Origin: Paragorgia papillata
Taxonomy: Eukaryota > Cnidaria > Anthozoa > Scleralcyonacea > Coralliidae
Direction: 5' to 3'
Assembly (NCBI GenBank): GCA_035771165.1
Contig: JAWNZC010000468.1
Location: 1,082,501-1,146,500 of the forward strand
Length of the DNA stretch: 64,000 bases
Under the pieces are notes generated by a model. It was not told the origin of the DNA and made no database searches. It worked only from the letters and a program-made list of their open reading frames with translations. Numbering within the stretch: position 1 is the stretch's first letter; every line of letters begins with the position of its first letter. Of this stretch, positions 21,291 through 30,669 are shown piece after piece. The position numbers and the translations under genes were made by a program.

Positions 21291-23819
21291 AAGCTATGCA
21301 TGTTTACTTTAGGGAATCTGTCATATTTTTAACCTTCGCTTATAAGTACCGCATATTTTATTCTCAATTCAGATGTCCTCGAGAGACACCTTATTCTAAG
21401 TGCTGTTCGGTGGGATCTCTGAGAGACGATAAAAATACAAGGTCAAATCAGCCCAAATGACTCCACCTTATTCGGACACAAAAATGTGTGCTCTGTGAAC
21501 AAGAATATAAGCGATGTTTTGACGCCAAGGATTTTGCCGGTTTTTTGACAACATGTTTGTGAAGAAAAGCATTGAGGATTCTGCAGGTAGATACCGCCTG
21601 ACGTGCTAGCGGCTTGCTCGTTAATCTGCTTTATAATTTTAGCCACACAAACTTTATTGGCACTGGCATTCTCGCATTGAGAGTGGAAGCGATGTCAGTT
21701 TGATCTCCGTGAAGCAAGCGTTCGGCAGATGAGCACAATTGTAGTACTCTGACAAAGTTAGCGGCTAGATCGCCAGGCAGCTTTATACAACAGGGCCCTG
21801 ACAAGCCAGTCACTGCCCTGACGACTTGTTACGTTTTTTGTGGCACACGTAAGCCACGGACACAGAAACATGGGCTCTGGGAACGAGAATACAAGCGACA
21901 TTTTTGACGACTATTAAAAGGGCACCGCTCTTTAGCACCTTGTCTGGCTGTCTATTTTGTTCAACAATAGGGTGCCTATTTTGGTCTGCGATAAGAGTTA
22001 TGGACGCCGATGTGACACCAGTACTAGGATAGGGTATTGGTTTTTTTTAGTTTAGGTCCGGGATAGGGTTTGAAAAATCACATTCTTAGGTCTGGGATAC
22101 CCTACCCAAAAATTGCCAGAGTCCCCCCCCCCGAGTTTTTATGCGAAATCAATATGAATAACCTACGCTAAATTACAATTAGGTGATTCTACCATAAGAA
22201 AAAAAATATTTAAAAAGAGATGGGTAAGTACCCACACAAAGAAAATAGAAGACAAAATTAACATGCAGTGACAGGATATGCTAAAAAACAGGGGAACTCG
22301 AACAGCATTGCTACTAAATGTTCGTGATTTAATACTGAGAGCGGCTGCTCTATATTTTTACCGTAAGCTTAAACTTTTCTGCCTTTTTCTTTGTTGGTTC
22401 TTTTCGCTATTGCTTTTTCCTTCTTTCGAGTTTTAAAGCCCAGATCAAACGAGAACTTAGGTCCTGACAAGTTGGCAGTCACGAATTTCTGTGGCGGTAA
22501 ATAAAGGTTTCATGAGTGTTTTAAACAAGTTTTAACTTTGTCACGGTACATGATAAAATGGTCCGTCTCTTAGTACTTGCAGTGATAGCTAGTCTGATAA
22601 CCGCACTGACGACTGTGGCAAAGCCGGCCATAAATATAGTCAAATTTGTACGACGTGCTTTTATACTCATCCCAAGTGTGGAGACGGGATTTCACATAAC
22701 TTGTAACCGTTGGATGCCCGATGCAACTATTTTGTTAGTAAAAGTAATGTCGGCAGTTTACTCAAATGAACAGTTTGGATAGTGGGTTGAGTTGGTTCGT
22801 TGACCGAACACCACTTTGCGCGACGACACAAATGTGAAGTTTGGGTATGAGAATGAATGATAATCAGTCCAGGCCAAATACCAATAGGATTTTTATATAA
22901 GTTGTCGATGATGTCCAGTGGAGTTTGTCGAGTGAGTGGGTGCACTCAGCATGGATTATTCTTTAAGTGACTGGATCGACACTTGAAGAGTGCATGCTGG
23001 AATTACCACGGAGCAGCTTCCCGATACCAAATCCCGAGGAACGAAATATCCAACAGTTAATATCCAAATTAAATATCCTATCTTGTTCCTGGCTGTCGAT
23101 ATTTCAATGTTGCCCTGTCAAGACTTTCAGACCACTTACACAGACGACATGCAATAACCCAAGAACACCAATCGATTTATAACTCACGTGAAGCGTCCAG
23201 TTACAGCTGTAATATTCAGGAAAACAACATAAAATCAACCACAGAGACTTGGTCAACACCTTACCAGGTCAACCATCATATAAAACCAAAACGGGTTTTG
23301 TAAAAGCCAAAAAAATTTAAAAAAGAATAATAACGAACTACAGAAAAAAGATCCTCGGAAAAATCCCGCTTGGCGGCAGTAACTCGCTATCATAGTTGAG
23401 GTTAATTAGAAAATCCTGCTTGGCGGTAAAGCAGGTTTCTGACTAATTTATGTAATTTCTTCCTTCAGTGTCCATGCAAATTAACCATCGACACGGTAAT
23501 AAGCGTGTAAAATGTGTAAACGGTAATAAAATGTGGTAATAAACGCCCATAAATTAAGACAAGTTTTAATACCTCAATTTTTTCTTTAAATACTGATTTG
23601 TTTGAGAAGCTATATACCATACACTCGAAAGCCGTTTATTATCTGATTTAAAACACCAGCAGTATAGATCGTTTTCATCTGACGTCACGGCGGCCATATT
23701 GGTGTACCAAAACAATGAAATGGCGGCCATATTGGTGTACGGCTCTTTCTTATTCAAATATTTCGTATTGTTTCACCACCCCCATGGGGTCACCGATCAC
23801 GTGAGTGAAAACGATCCAT
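21291..23819. other. No gene recognised
   Basis: Non-coding, with small repeats: a ~55-bp block at 21,472-21,530 repeated at 21,855-21,910 (ATAAGCGA...TTTTTGACG-type), a C9 run at 22,123, and two GGCGGCCATATTGGTGTAC copies at 23,690 and 23,722 just outside the Polinton. Short reading frames (for example 22,558-22,782) have no recognisable features. Confidence 0.4.
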
Positions 23820-24296
23820 AGAGCGGGGCCATTAAGCCCGTTTTATGCAGGAATAGCTCATTAGCATGTTGTGTTAATAATTCATGAGTTATGAATAATC
23901 AATGAGTTATGAATAATCATTGAGTCGGATTTTTCCGAAGAGATAACGAAGTATTTCCGAGTCCGATAAAACGCCGAGTGCTTGTTAAGATTACGTCATT
24001 TTAAACAAGATGGCCGAACAAACAATTTGGGCTGAATTGCGGGAAAATAATATCGATATAGAAAAAGATACGTTATATTTTTACATGAATAGATGCCTTA
24101 GAGAGCATGGTGAATTGTATGAGAGAATTATCGACCAAATCAACAGAGATAACTTGCCGAGTAGCTTGTATACTATTTATCAAGAGATGGATCTTGTGAA
24201 TTTCGGTAGAATTATTGCTTATTTGACCCGAGTGTTGAAAGTGAGCGATTATTGCGACACCGAAACACTTCGCCAAGCCATTAAAAGAACTGCCAA
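23820..24296. repeat. Polinton left terminal inverted repeat
   Basis: Starts AGAGCGGGGCCATTAAGCCC and matches the right end in reverse complement up to ~24,296, where the two copies diverge after ACTGCCAA. It includes the first ~95 codons of the Bcl-2-like gene. Confidence 0.9.
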
Positions 24297-24375
24297 AGAT
24301 TTTAGGCGAATTGACTTGAGGAAATACGAAATAAAACACTCGTGGATACAAAGGTTGATTAGATTTCTAACGTAA
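24010..24375 (+). CDS. Bcl-2-like protein (putative), spanning the TIR border
   Basis: A 121-residue, mostly helical-looking protein. Residues 60-72 (MDLVNFGRIIAYL) resemble the Bcl-2 BH1 motif, whose core is NWGR followed by a hydrophobic helix; here it is NFGR. Residues 111-118 (SWIQRLIR) resemble the start of BH2 (WIQ...). The spacing of about 45 residues fits the family. There is no C-terminal membrane anchor and no clear BH4, and it is shorter than cellular Bcl-2 (~200 residues). Bcl-2 family members block mitochondrial apoptosis, and adintovirus-like elements have been reported to carry apoptosis regulators. The first ~95 codons are inside the inverted repeat, so a truncated second copy exists at 48,072-48,362. 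Function is inference. Confidence 0.6.
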   Translation: MAEQTIWAELRENNIDIEKDTLYFYMNRCLREHGELYERIIDQINRDNLPSSLYTIYQEMDLVNFGRIIAYLTRVLKVSDYCDTETLRQAIKRTAKDFRRIDLRKYEIKHSWIQRLIRFLT

Positions 24376-24449
24376 CTGTTGTGAGGGAAGTTAGAGCATT
24401 GCTAAAGCGAATTTGAATATTACTCGACATGTTTGGGCGAAAAAAGTCA

Positions 24450-24660
24450 TTAAAATTTTTTATTTATTTATTTATTTATTTAAAATTATTTATACACGGT
24501 AGCCTATTCAACTAAAAGTAACAGTTGTTTTTCAAAGGGCTGTGTGTTAAAACTATATTTACATGCAATATTTAATACTAACTAATCTATAATTACAATT
24601 TTTTTAAATTTTAAAAACGACTACACTACTATTAAAAATCGATTAAACGAAGTCATTAAT
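24450..24660. repeat. (TTTA)n and AT-rich retroelement-like tail
   Basis: A TTTATTTATTTATTTATTTA run followed by AAAATTATTTATACACGG looks like the 3' end of a minus-strand LINE or SINE insertion between two Polinton genes. Not assigned further. Confidence 0.35.
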
Positions 24661-24693
24661 ATTAGGAAATGGTAAATACAGGTTGTCATTTCC

Positions 24694-25161
24694 ATGGATT
24701 CTGACCTGATTGAGATTTTAAATTTGCGCGAGAGAAAGATTGAGTGTACACTTTTAACATGCTATGTTGAGGAAATATCGTTAAACATTGATAGACTGGT
24801 GGTGGAGAATTGCTATGGCAGTGTGCGACATTGTTGTCCCAGGATGCCGGATAAAGATAAAATATGGTTTTACTTCGAATGTGCCTTAGAGAGATCATCT
24901 GCAGAGAACATTGTTAAAGCGTTTGTGCGAAAATTAGAAGACATGAAATTATCTGTAAATGGTCTTGAACATACATATCAAGATCACAAGAAAGCGTTTA
25001 GAAGATTTATGCCATGTGATTTTATCGGACTAACGGAGAAGCTCAAGAACAATTACAAATTAATTATGAACAAACATAAAGAAGATTGCGCATGTGTGTT
25101 ACAAAGTATTACGTTAGTTGAACATGATTCTTCCTGTCCCAAAGTGAGTTTGTCCGGGTAA
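24694..25161 (+). CDS. Uncharacterised Polinton accessory protein, 155 aa
   Basis: Intact frame starting ATGGATTCTGACCTG, 37 bp upstream of the next gene. The protein is rich in Leu, Glu, Lys and Cys. It has a CYG...HCCPRMPDKDK segment (about residues 48-62) and a C-terminal DCAC block, so metal binding is possible. The predicted character is helical and soluble, without signal peptide or membrane segment. I do not recognise the family. Its place beside the Bcl-2-like gene, away from the capsid module, suggests an accessory or host-interaction gene, but that is inference only. Confidence 0.55.
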   Translation: MDSDLIEILNLRERKIECTLLTCYVEEISLNIDRLVVENCYGSVRHCCPRMPDKDKIWFYFECALERSSAENIVKAFVRKLEDMKLSVNGLEHTYQDHKKAFRRFMPCDFIGLTEKLKNNYKLIMNKHKEDCACVLQSITLVEHDSSCPKVSLSG

Positions 25162-25197
25162 CAGATCGGTGTCGTATCCCACAGCTCACCTTATGAT

Positions 25198-25824
25198 ATG
25201 GACGACGTCTTTGTGACTGAAATAAAATTTGCCCACGAGAAACCTGTGTTCTTAAAGCAGAATGGTCAAAACCACGTTTACGTATATTCCGACCAGTTTT
25301 TCCAGAAGATGCATGTATGTTTCAGAGAGTTTCGGAATAGGAACGGAGTTAAACTCTTGGTGCAAGGGAGCGAAATCACATTAAATGAGTCAGTTTTTCA
25401 GAAAATGATAAATATTTTACCAATTCTTGTTGAAATTGTTCATGGAGAGGACTCGTTAAGTGAAGAAATAAAGTTTTCGTTGTTGGAGGAGGAAGGATCT
25501 TTGGTTAGACCGTATCTTTCTGCAAGTAATGTTAACGATGTGACTCACTACAATATCGGCGTTGACAATTACGAATGGGATCGGACGTTTGGTGGTTTAA
25601 AGAGGATTCTAACTGCTAAATGCATTTCATTTACTGAAGAAGAGTTTGTGCTTGTCAAGCGAGTATTGGGGGATATTCAGCAGAACATAAACGAAAGAAA
25701 CATTCATAACCCGCCAGACATTAAAACAGCGCGTGTTGTAATTAGTGAATTTGATCTAAAAGAATCTGAGCTAGATAGCTTTGTTTCTGACTCTGATGAA
25801 TCTGATGTGTCTGATGTCTTTTAA
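25198..25824 (+). CDS. Uncharacterised Polinton accessory protein, 208 aa
   Basis: Intact frame with an N-terminal part that looks beta-rich (FLKQNGQNHVYVYSDQFFQK and VKLLVQGSEITLNESVFQK), a middle helical part, and a very acidic Ser/Asp tail (DSDESDVSDVF). Some small viral DNA- or ssDNA-binding proteins have acidic tails, and the two beta/helix halves could be repeats of one transcription-cofactor-like (PC4-type) fold: FLKQNG...VYVYSDQFFQKM is reminiscent of it. This is a weak inference. No signal peptide or membrane segment. It follows the 155-residue gene by 36 bp on the same strand, so they may be co-expressed. Confidence 0.55.
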   Translation: MDDVFVTEIKFAHEKPVFLKQNGQNHVYVYSDQFFQKMHVCFREFRNRNGVKLLVQGSEITLNESVFQKMINILPILVEIVHGEDSLSEEIKFSLLEEEGSLVRPYLSASNVNDVTHYNIGVDNYEWDRTFGGLKRILTAKCISFTEEEFVLVKRVLGDIQQNINERNIHNPPDIKTARVVISEFDLKESELDSFVSDSDESDVSDVF

Positions 25825-26136
25825 CCGAAGAAGAGAAAGACTGAACTTCTTAGGGAACCTTGGTTTTGTTATCGGGTATAATAATAAAAAGCTGAAATAA
25901 AATATTTTTAAAACTGTGAAAGTGTTAATTTAATTGCCCGGGGCCGCCCAGACCCGAACTTGCTGACAAGGCGTATCAAGTTGTTTGATTTGCATAGTGC
26001 TTTTATATAAAATGTCGTTAAAAAGTCATTAGGATACTTAATGACTAGGCTCGCCCGTTCTTGTTTGCCCTTTTCACACAAGAAAGCTTACATATAAAAG
26101 TGGATCACTTTAGTCAGTAGTTATAATTCATATATT

Positions 26137-26774
26137 ATGAGGATGGATTGTTTGCACGGAAAACCGGCGTCTCTCGTAACAACGAAAAATGGAAAGTTTT
26201 GGCTTTGCGACAACAAGAACGAGGAAAGCTGCGATTTCTTTTGCCCAGAACAAGACCATGAATTGTTTGAAACTGCTTTATTCCTGTGGCGTTCAAACGG
26301 AGCTCTGCGACCAGTTTGTCATGCCCACCAGAGACCGGCAAAAATGCGAGTCGTGAAAGACATAGCAAAACCGAATTTTGGAAGACCTTTCTTTGTCTGC
26401 TGTGATCGAGAAAATCCATGCGCGTTTTGGCAGTGGGGTGATAGAGTCGAGACACCAAAGCCTACATGCAAGACGGACTGGTTTGTCGCATTCGCAAGGT
26501 TAAAAAAGAGGGGAACAACCAAGGCCGTTTGTTTTACTGTTGCCCGAATGAGAAAGAAAATTCGTGTCGTTTCTTCAAGTGGAAATCGCGCCCTCACGTC
26601 GACAGAGTTGGTTGCCTGTTTAGCTACCCACCATCATATAGCTACATGGTGTCGGACACCGGGCTCACGTTCGTAAGTCAGAGACAAGATCCAAACGAAG
26701 CTTTGGCAGAATATAATGGAGAACTCTCTATCATGTCAGTGACAGATGCCATGGAAAAGCTAGACATTAATTAA
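26137..26774 (+). pseudogene. Triple GRF-type zinc-finger protein, one frameshift
   Basis: Three consecutive zf-GRF-like units, which typically read CxxH...GRxFYxC...C.FFxW and bind nucleic acid. Unit 1, residues ~4-50 (CLHGKPASLVTTKNGKFWLC then CDFFC). Unit 2, residues ~68-103 (CHAHQRPAKM...GRPFFVCC...CAFWQWGD). Unit 3 is read in the next frame from 26,466 (GRLFYCC...CRFFKW) and is followed by an ~50-residue tail ending at 26,774. The frame change is near 26,470, where one base seems lost inside the first Cys-x-x-His of unit 3. GRF fingers occur in topoisomerase III, APE2 and NEIL3. In this context the protein may bind element DNA or RNA. Confidence 0.7.
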
Positions 26775-26873
26775 CATAAAGAACACTAAAGTAAACGATT
26801 AACCATTTAACAAAACTTATCCGGGAAAAAACAACAATTATAATGTGTATAAAAGCGTTAGTTATAATAAAGT

Positions 26874-27510
26874 TTATCCAAAGTGTTGCAACTGTTTGTC
26901 TTTGATTGTGCCCTCGAATAGTACCTCATCTTCTTCTTCGTCAGAGCTCTGACCAGTTAGACTATTCAGTTCGATAGAGGTGCTTGTGATTACTCGCCTG
27001 CTATGTAATTTTCTGCGGACAACCAAAATGAATACGACCAACAAAACCACAATCAAAATTACAGAAAAGACAATCCAAAACGTCTTTGACTTTGGACTCT
27101 TTCTCTTTGAACTTCTCAAATAAACGGTCGTAGGGCCAGGCTGCAAAAGGCCGGTCGTATATGCGGGCGGTTTATTATCCGTTGTCGTCGGTCCACTAGA
27201 TGCTTTTGTTTTTTGCGTTTAACAGTCCGTTAAGACCTCCGAGGTTACGTTTAAATTCGTGCAGTTTATCGGGTTGTTTCGCAGGTCCACCAGTTTGTAC
27301 TGTTTGAATACGTTTAGATCTTGGTTTGTGATCAGCGTGATCCGGTTGAAACGCAAAATTAAAACTTTGTAGTCGGAAGGTTATCCGGCACCGACGTGCG
27401 GTGGCCATTGGTGCAAATGATTGCGCTCCGGTCCGCGAGCAGAAGCAGTCGTTAGGGCAAGCGTTTGCCATCCAAGTTAAGTATAAAACCAGAAATAGAA
27501 AGGACAACAT
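26874..27510 (-). pseudogene. Secreted/membrane leucine-rich-repeat protein carried by the Polinton, broken
   Basis: Minus-strand gene starting near 27,510 with a signal peptide (MLSFLFLVLYLTWMANA) and a cysteine-rich LRR N-cap (CPNDCFCS). The next piece is found in another frame (a CTNG..TSVPDNLP-type segment), and a third frame reads FNRITLITNQDLNVFKQYKL then VDLRNNPINC, a classic LRR plus LRR C-cap. An in-frame TAA follows the last cap Cys. The same frame continues through a Thr/Pro-rich stalk to a basic-flanked transmembrane helix (FWIVFSVILIVVLLVVFILVV) and an acidic cytoplasmic tail (GQSSDEEEDE). So this was a type I membrane LRR protein with at least two frameshifts and one stop. Such proteins are not core Polinton genes; capture from the host is likely. 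Confidence 0.72.
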
Positions 27511-27535
27511 TTTTTATGCTAAATTTTTTATGTTA

Positions 27536-28439
27536 ATGCAAACCTGTTCGTAAAAACTATCCACACAACAGAGTGTTTTGTTGGTGGTACTGATGATCAG
27601 TTCGAATCCGATTTAGCTGATTTTCAGTCTTTAAGTGCGTATAATGATAATTATAGATTTGTGCTGGTTTGCATTGACTGCTTTTCAAAATACGCATGGG
27701 CAAGACCCCTGAAAAATAAAACGGGGCCTGTTGTCACGCGAGCGTTCCGTGATATACTAGATAAGGGACGCGTGCCGAAATATCTTCAGGAACAGAGTAT
27801 CTAAACGCATCGTTTCGCGACCTTATGCAACAATATGGCATTCACTTTTTTACGACAAACAGTGAAACGAAAGCAAGCATAGCCGAGAGATTTATTAGGA
27901 CGTTGAAACAGAAGATTTACCGCTATTTCACCGCGAACAACACCACGCGCTATATTGATGTATTGCAAGACTTGGTTTTTGCTTACAACCACAGCTATCA
28001 CCGTTCGATTAAAGAAATACCGGCCAACGCTAGCAGAGACAACGAATATAAAGTAAGGCAAACACTATACGGAGAACAGCAGAAAAAAGTCAAATTCAAA
28101 TATAAAGTCGGTGACCTAGTAAAAATAAGCAGAATGCGCAGAATGTTTGAAAAGGCTTACAACCAGGGTTGGACAGAGGAGGACTTTACTATCGCAAAGC
28201 AAATTGCACGCCACCCACCCGTGTATAAACTAAAGGACTACCACGGTGAAGTACTTGAAGGTATTTTCTACGAACATGAACTTCAGCGAGTTGTAAAAAC
28301 GGACAATGTTTATCGTGTGGATAGTGTTCTACGGACTAGAACGAAAAATGGTCGAAAACGATACTTTGTGAACTGGAAAAATTATCCGGCTAAGTTTAAC
28401 AGCTGGGTTGATGAAAAGGATATAAGCCCTATAAAGTAA
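27536..28439 (+). pseudogene. Polinton retroviral-type integrase with chromodomain, broken
   Basis: The DDE integrase inserts the element. An N-terminal piece (frame beginning VGGTDDQF, ~27,570-27,800) has the first catalytic Asp in SDLADFQ and the CIDCFSKYAWARPLKNKTG block. The second piece (27,825-28,439) has the DDE Glu in SIAERFIRTLKQ, a KFKYKVGDLVKISR SH3-like segment and a C-terminal chromodomain (KNGRKRYFVNWKNYPAKFNS W). A frameshift with a small deletion near 27,788 removes the segment that should bear the second catalytic Asp, and another frameshift lies near 27,570. The N-terminal HHCC zinc domain is missing: the gene starts abruptly next to the 5' end of the divergent LRR gene. Inactive. 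Confidence 0.88.
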
Positions 28440-28472
28440 CCCTCGTTGATTAGTTGGGTCTTCACCGTCGCA

Positions 28473-28829
28473 ATGCAGAGGTCAAACGGATTTTTCTTAA
28501 CTTTACCTAGCAATAGTAGCTTGGCCACATTCCCTTTAAACACTGTAGCGAATTTTACGGTGCAACTTCCTGAGACCATTTCACCGGAAGGCGACTGGGA
28601 AGTGGCTTTGGTTGAAATGTTATATACTCGTACCTGGAGCACCATACGAGAGGGTGTTCAACAAACTGTTATCTATGATCCAGGGACAGGTGCCACTGAG
28701 ACTGGACTTATTAACAGTGGTCATTACGATAGCGTGCCTGATCTTGTTAAAGCTTTGAACGACAAGATGCAGGCAGACCCTCAAGCTAAAATCAAGTTTA
28801 TGTATAATCGACGTACACGCAAAGACTGA
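28473..28829 (+). pseudogene. Penton/minor-capsid-like Polinton protein, C-terminally truncated
   Basis: The frame from ATG 28,473 encodes FFLTLPSNSSLATFPLNTVA, FTVQLPETISPEGDWEVALV and EMLYTRTW, an N-terminal pattern I associate with the conserved Polinton protein placed before the capsid genes (penton or minor capsid, single jelly roll). It stops after ~119 residues at KFMYNRRTRKD, just where the beta-rich body should continue, and the next gene begins at once. A deletion is likely. The assignment to penton is from gene order and memory of the family. Confidence 0.6.
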
Positions 28830-29284
28830 TGAAATATTGGCAAAGTGGGGGTGCTTTACCTATGTTTCTTGGAGGCCGAATGCAAAGAGGATATGGTTGG
28901 TTTCGTACGCAACGCGGCAATGGCTTGGGCGGTGTTTTAAGAAGATTATTTCGCAGCGCAGTACCCTTTTTAATTCGAGGTGGAAAAGAAGTTGGTAGAC
29001 ACGCTTTAAGGGCGGGCGTTAACATTGGAGAGGACGTACTAGCGGGGAAAAACGTGAAGACTGCCGCCGAGTCCCGTCTGACAGAAGCGCTCGGTAACGT
29101 TACAAAGAAGGCAATCGATCACGCGAAAGGACACTTCAGTGCACAAACTGGCATAAGTCTTGGTATAAAACGACGGGCAAAACCTAAGCGTGGCACTTCG
29201 AAGAAAACACGCAAAACGAACACATCTAAACCAGATCGAAAGAAACGAAAGCATAACGATATATTCGGCGTAAAGCCGTGCACG
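28829..29284 (+). CDS. Basic virion (pX/core-like) Polinton protein, reading into the capsid gene
   Basis: About 152 codons in the same open frame as the major capsid protein. A Gly/Arg-rich start (LGGRMQRGYGWFRTQRGNGL), then a conserved helix-forming block (RLFRSAVPFLIRGGKEVGRH followed by ALRAGVNIGEDVLAGKNVKT) and a strongly basic tail (KRRAKPKRGTSKKTRKTNTS) ending in DIFG. This is like the small basic protein next to the capsid genes in Polintons/adintoviruses, comparable with adenovirus pX or pVI. No stop codon separates it from the capsid start at 29,285, where one would be expected. The true start is probably a Met at 28,862 or 28,880. Confidence 0.65.
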
Positions 29285-30495
29285 ATGAGTCTGCATGAAG
29301 GTTGCAACAAAAGCGAGCTTAATCTATTTACAGTACCACCTACGCAAGTCACTGTTGAAAAAAGTACATTTGTTGATTATTACCCTGTATCTACACTGGG
29401 TGAAGATTCGGCCCCTATTGAGTTTTTCGTTCCAGGTAATGGTGAAGATTATCTCGATCCTAGTCGCGTGCAACTTTACGTTAAAATCAAAATTAAAACT
29501 GCAGCTGGTGACGACGCTGGCGTTGATGCATTAGTTGGACCGCAAAACCTTTTCTTGCAAACACTGTTCAGCGAAGTCAACGTTTCGCTCAACGATAAAC
29601 TTATCACACCAAGTTCCGCTACTTACCCTTATCGAGCAATGATTGAAACGCTTCTAAATTTTGGACCAGCAGCAAAACAATCACAGCTCACAACGAGTCT
29701 TTACTACAAAGATACACCTGGCAAAATGGACGTTGTTAATCCCAATGCCGCCGATGCTGATGCTAACAAGGGGCTAAAAACATCGAAATAAATTCACTAA
29801 AGCCAGTAAGAGTTGTGATATGTCTGGTCCACTGCATGCCGACATATGCTTCCAAGAGCGCTTGATTATACCAGGAGTGGACATAAAAGTAAAACTGGTT
29901 AGGGCCAAGAGTGAATTTTGCTTAGTCGCGGGAGGAGACGATCCAACCTATAAAATACTTATTGAACAAGCTGTGCTTCGTGTACGCCGTGTGGCAGTAA
30001 GTCCTACGCTTCGTTTGGAGCACGAAAAGCATCTGGAGAAAACTACAGCGAAATATCCCATATCGAGAGTGGAGGTGAAACCCATAGCCATCCCTCAGGG
30101 GCTTTTGTCATTAGACAGAGAGAACGTGTTTCTTGGGGTTTTACCTAAACGAGTGGTTATCGGTCTGGTCAACAGTGAGGCTTTTCACGGCAGTTATGCG
30201 CGAAACGCATAAAGTCACCCAGGTTGCATTGCCTGTAAATCGGGATGCGCGCAAACCTATTCAAGTACAATACGACAATCATGGCGAGGGGCAATACATT
30301 CGAGGGTACGCAGGAAATCTTATCAGTCGTGGGGACTATGGGAAAGGATACGCTCTCTACGCAGTAGATCTCACACCAGACCTGTCAAGCTCAGAACATT
30401 TCAACCCTGTTCAAACTGGGAACGTTCGTCTAAGTATTCAGTTCGCACAATATGGCAAGCCAAACCTGACAAAAGTGTATCGAGTTTCCGTTTAG
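29285..30495 (+). pseudogene. Polinton major capsid protein (double jelly roll), frameshifted
   Basis: The N-terminal part (29,285-29,791) has SLHEGCNKSELNLFTVPPTQ, PIEFFVPGNGEDYLDPSRVQ, NLFLQTLFSEVNVSLNDKLI and TYPYRAMIETLLNFG, a pattern typical of Polinton hexon-like capsid proteins (many are named 'F54H12.2-like' in databases, as I recall). The second part (29,820-30,212) continues with GPLHADICFQERLIIPGVDI KVKLVRAK and IPQGLLSLDRENVFLGVLPK. The third (to 30,495) is GYALYAVDLTPDLSSSEHFN PVQTGNVRL ... VYRVSV. Frame changes lie near 29,780-29,790 and 30,160-30,200, and some residues after HGSYARN appear deleted. An inverted copy of the 3' end is found at 35,885-35,935. Confidence 0.85.
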
Positions 30496-30496
30496 T

Positions 30497-30661
30497 AATC
30501 CAGAAAAAGAGATTGATGGTCGAGAAAAAGAGATTGGTGGTCGAGATAAAGAGATTGATGGTCGAGATAAAGAGATTGATGATCGAGATAAAGAGATTGA
30601 TGGTCGAGAAAAAAATTTATGGTTAAGAAAGAAATTGATGGACGAGATAAAGAGATCGAGG
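30497..30661. repeat. 21-bp minisatellite AAAGAGATTGATGGTCGAGAT
   Basis: About seven tandem 21-bp units with small variations follow the stop codon of the capsid gene. The reverse complement occurs at about 35,775-35,888. The nearby 2.6 kb element inserted within this repeat. Confidence 0.85.
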
Positions 30662-30669
30662 GTCGAGAC

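Noticed and set aside
22558..22782. 74-codon frame with a hydrophobic start resembling a signal peptide
   Set aside because: No domain after the hydrophobic part, no supporting exons, and codon pattern not protein-like.
28826..28860. CTGATGA at the end of the penton-like frame considered as a hammerhead
   Set aside because: No stem II and no GAAA follow.
30497..30661. 21-bp repeats considered as a CRISPR-like array
   Set aside because: The units are contiguous without spacers, in animal DNA. It is a minisatellite.
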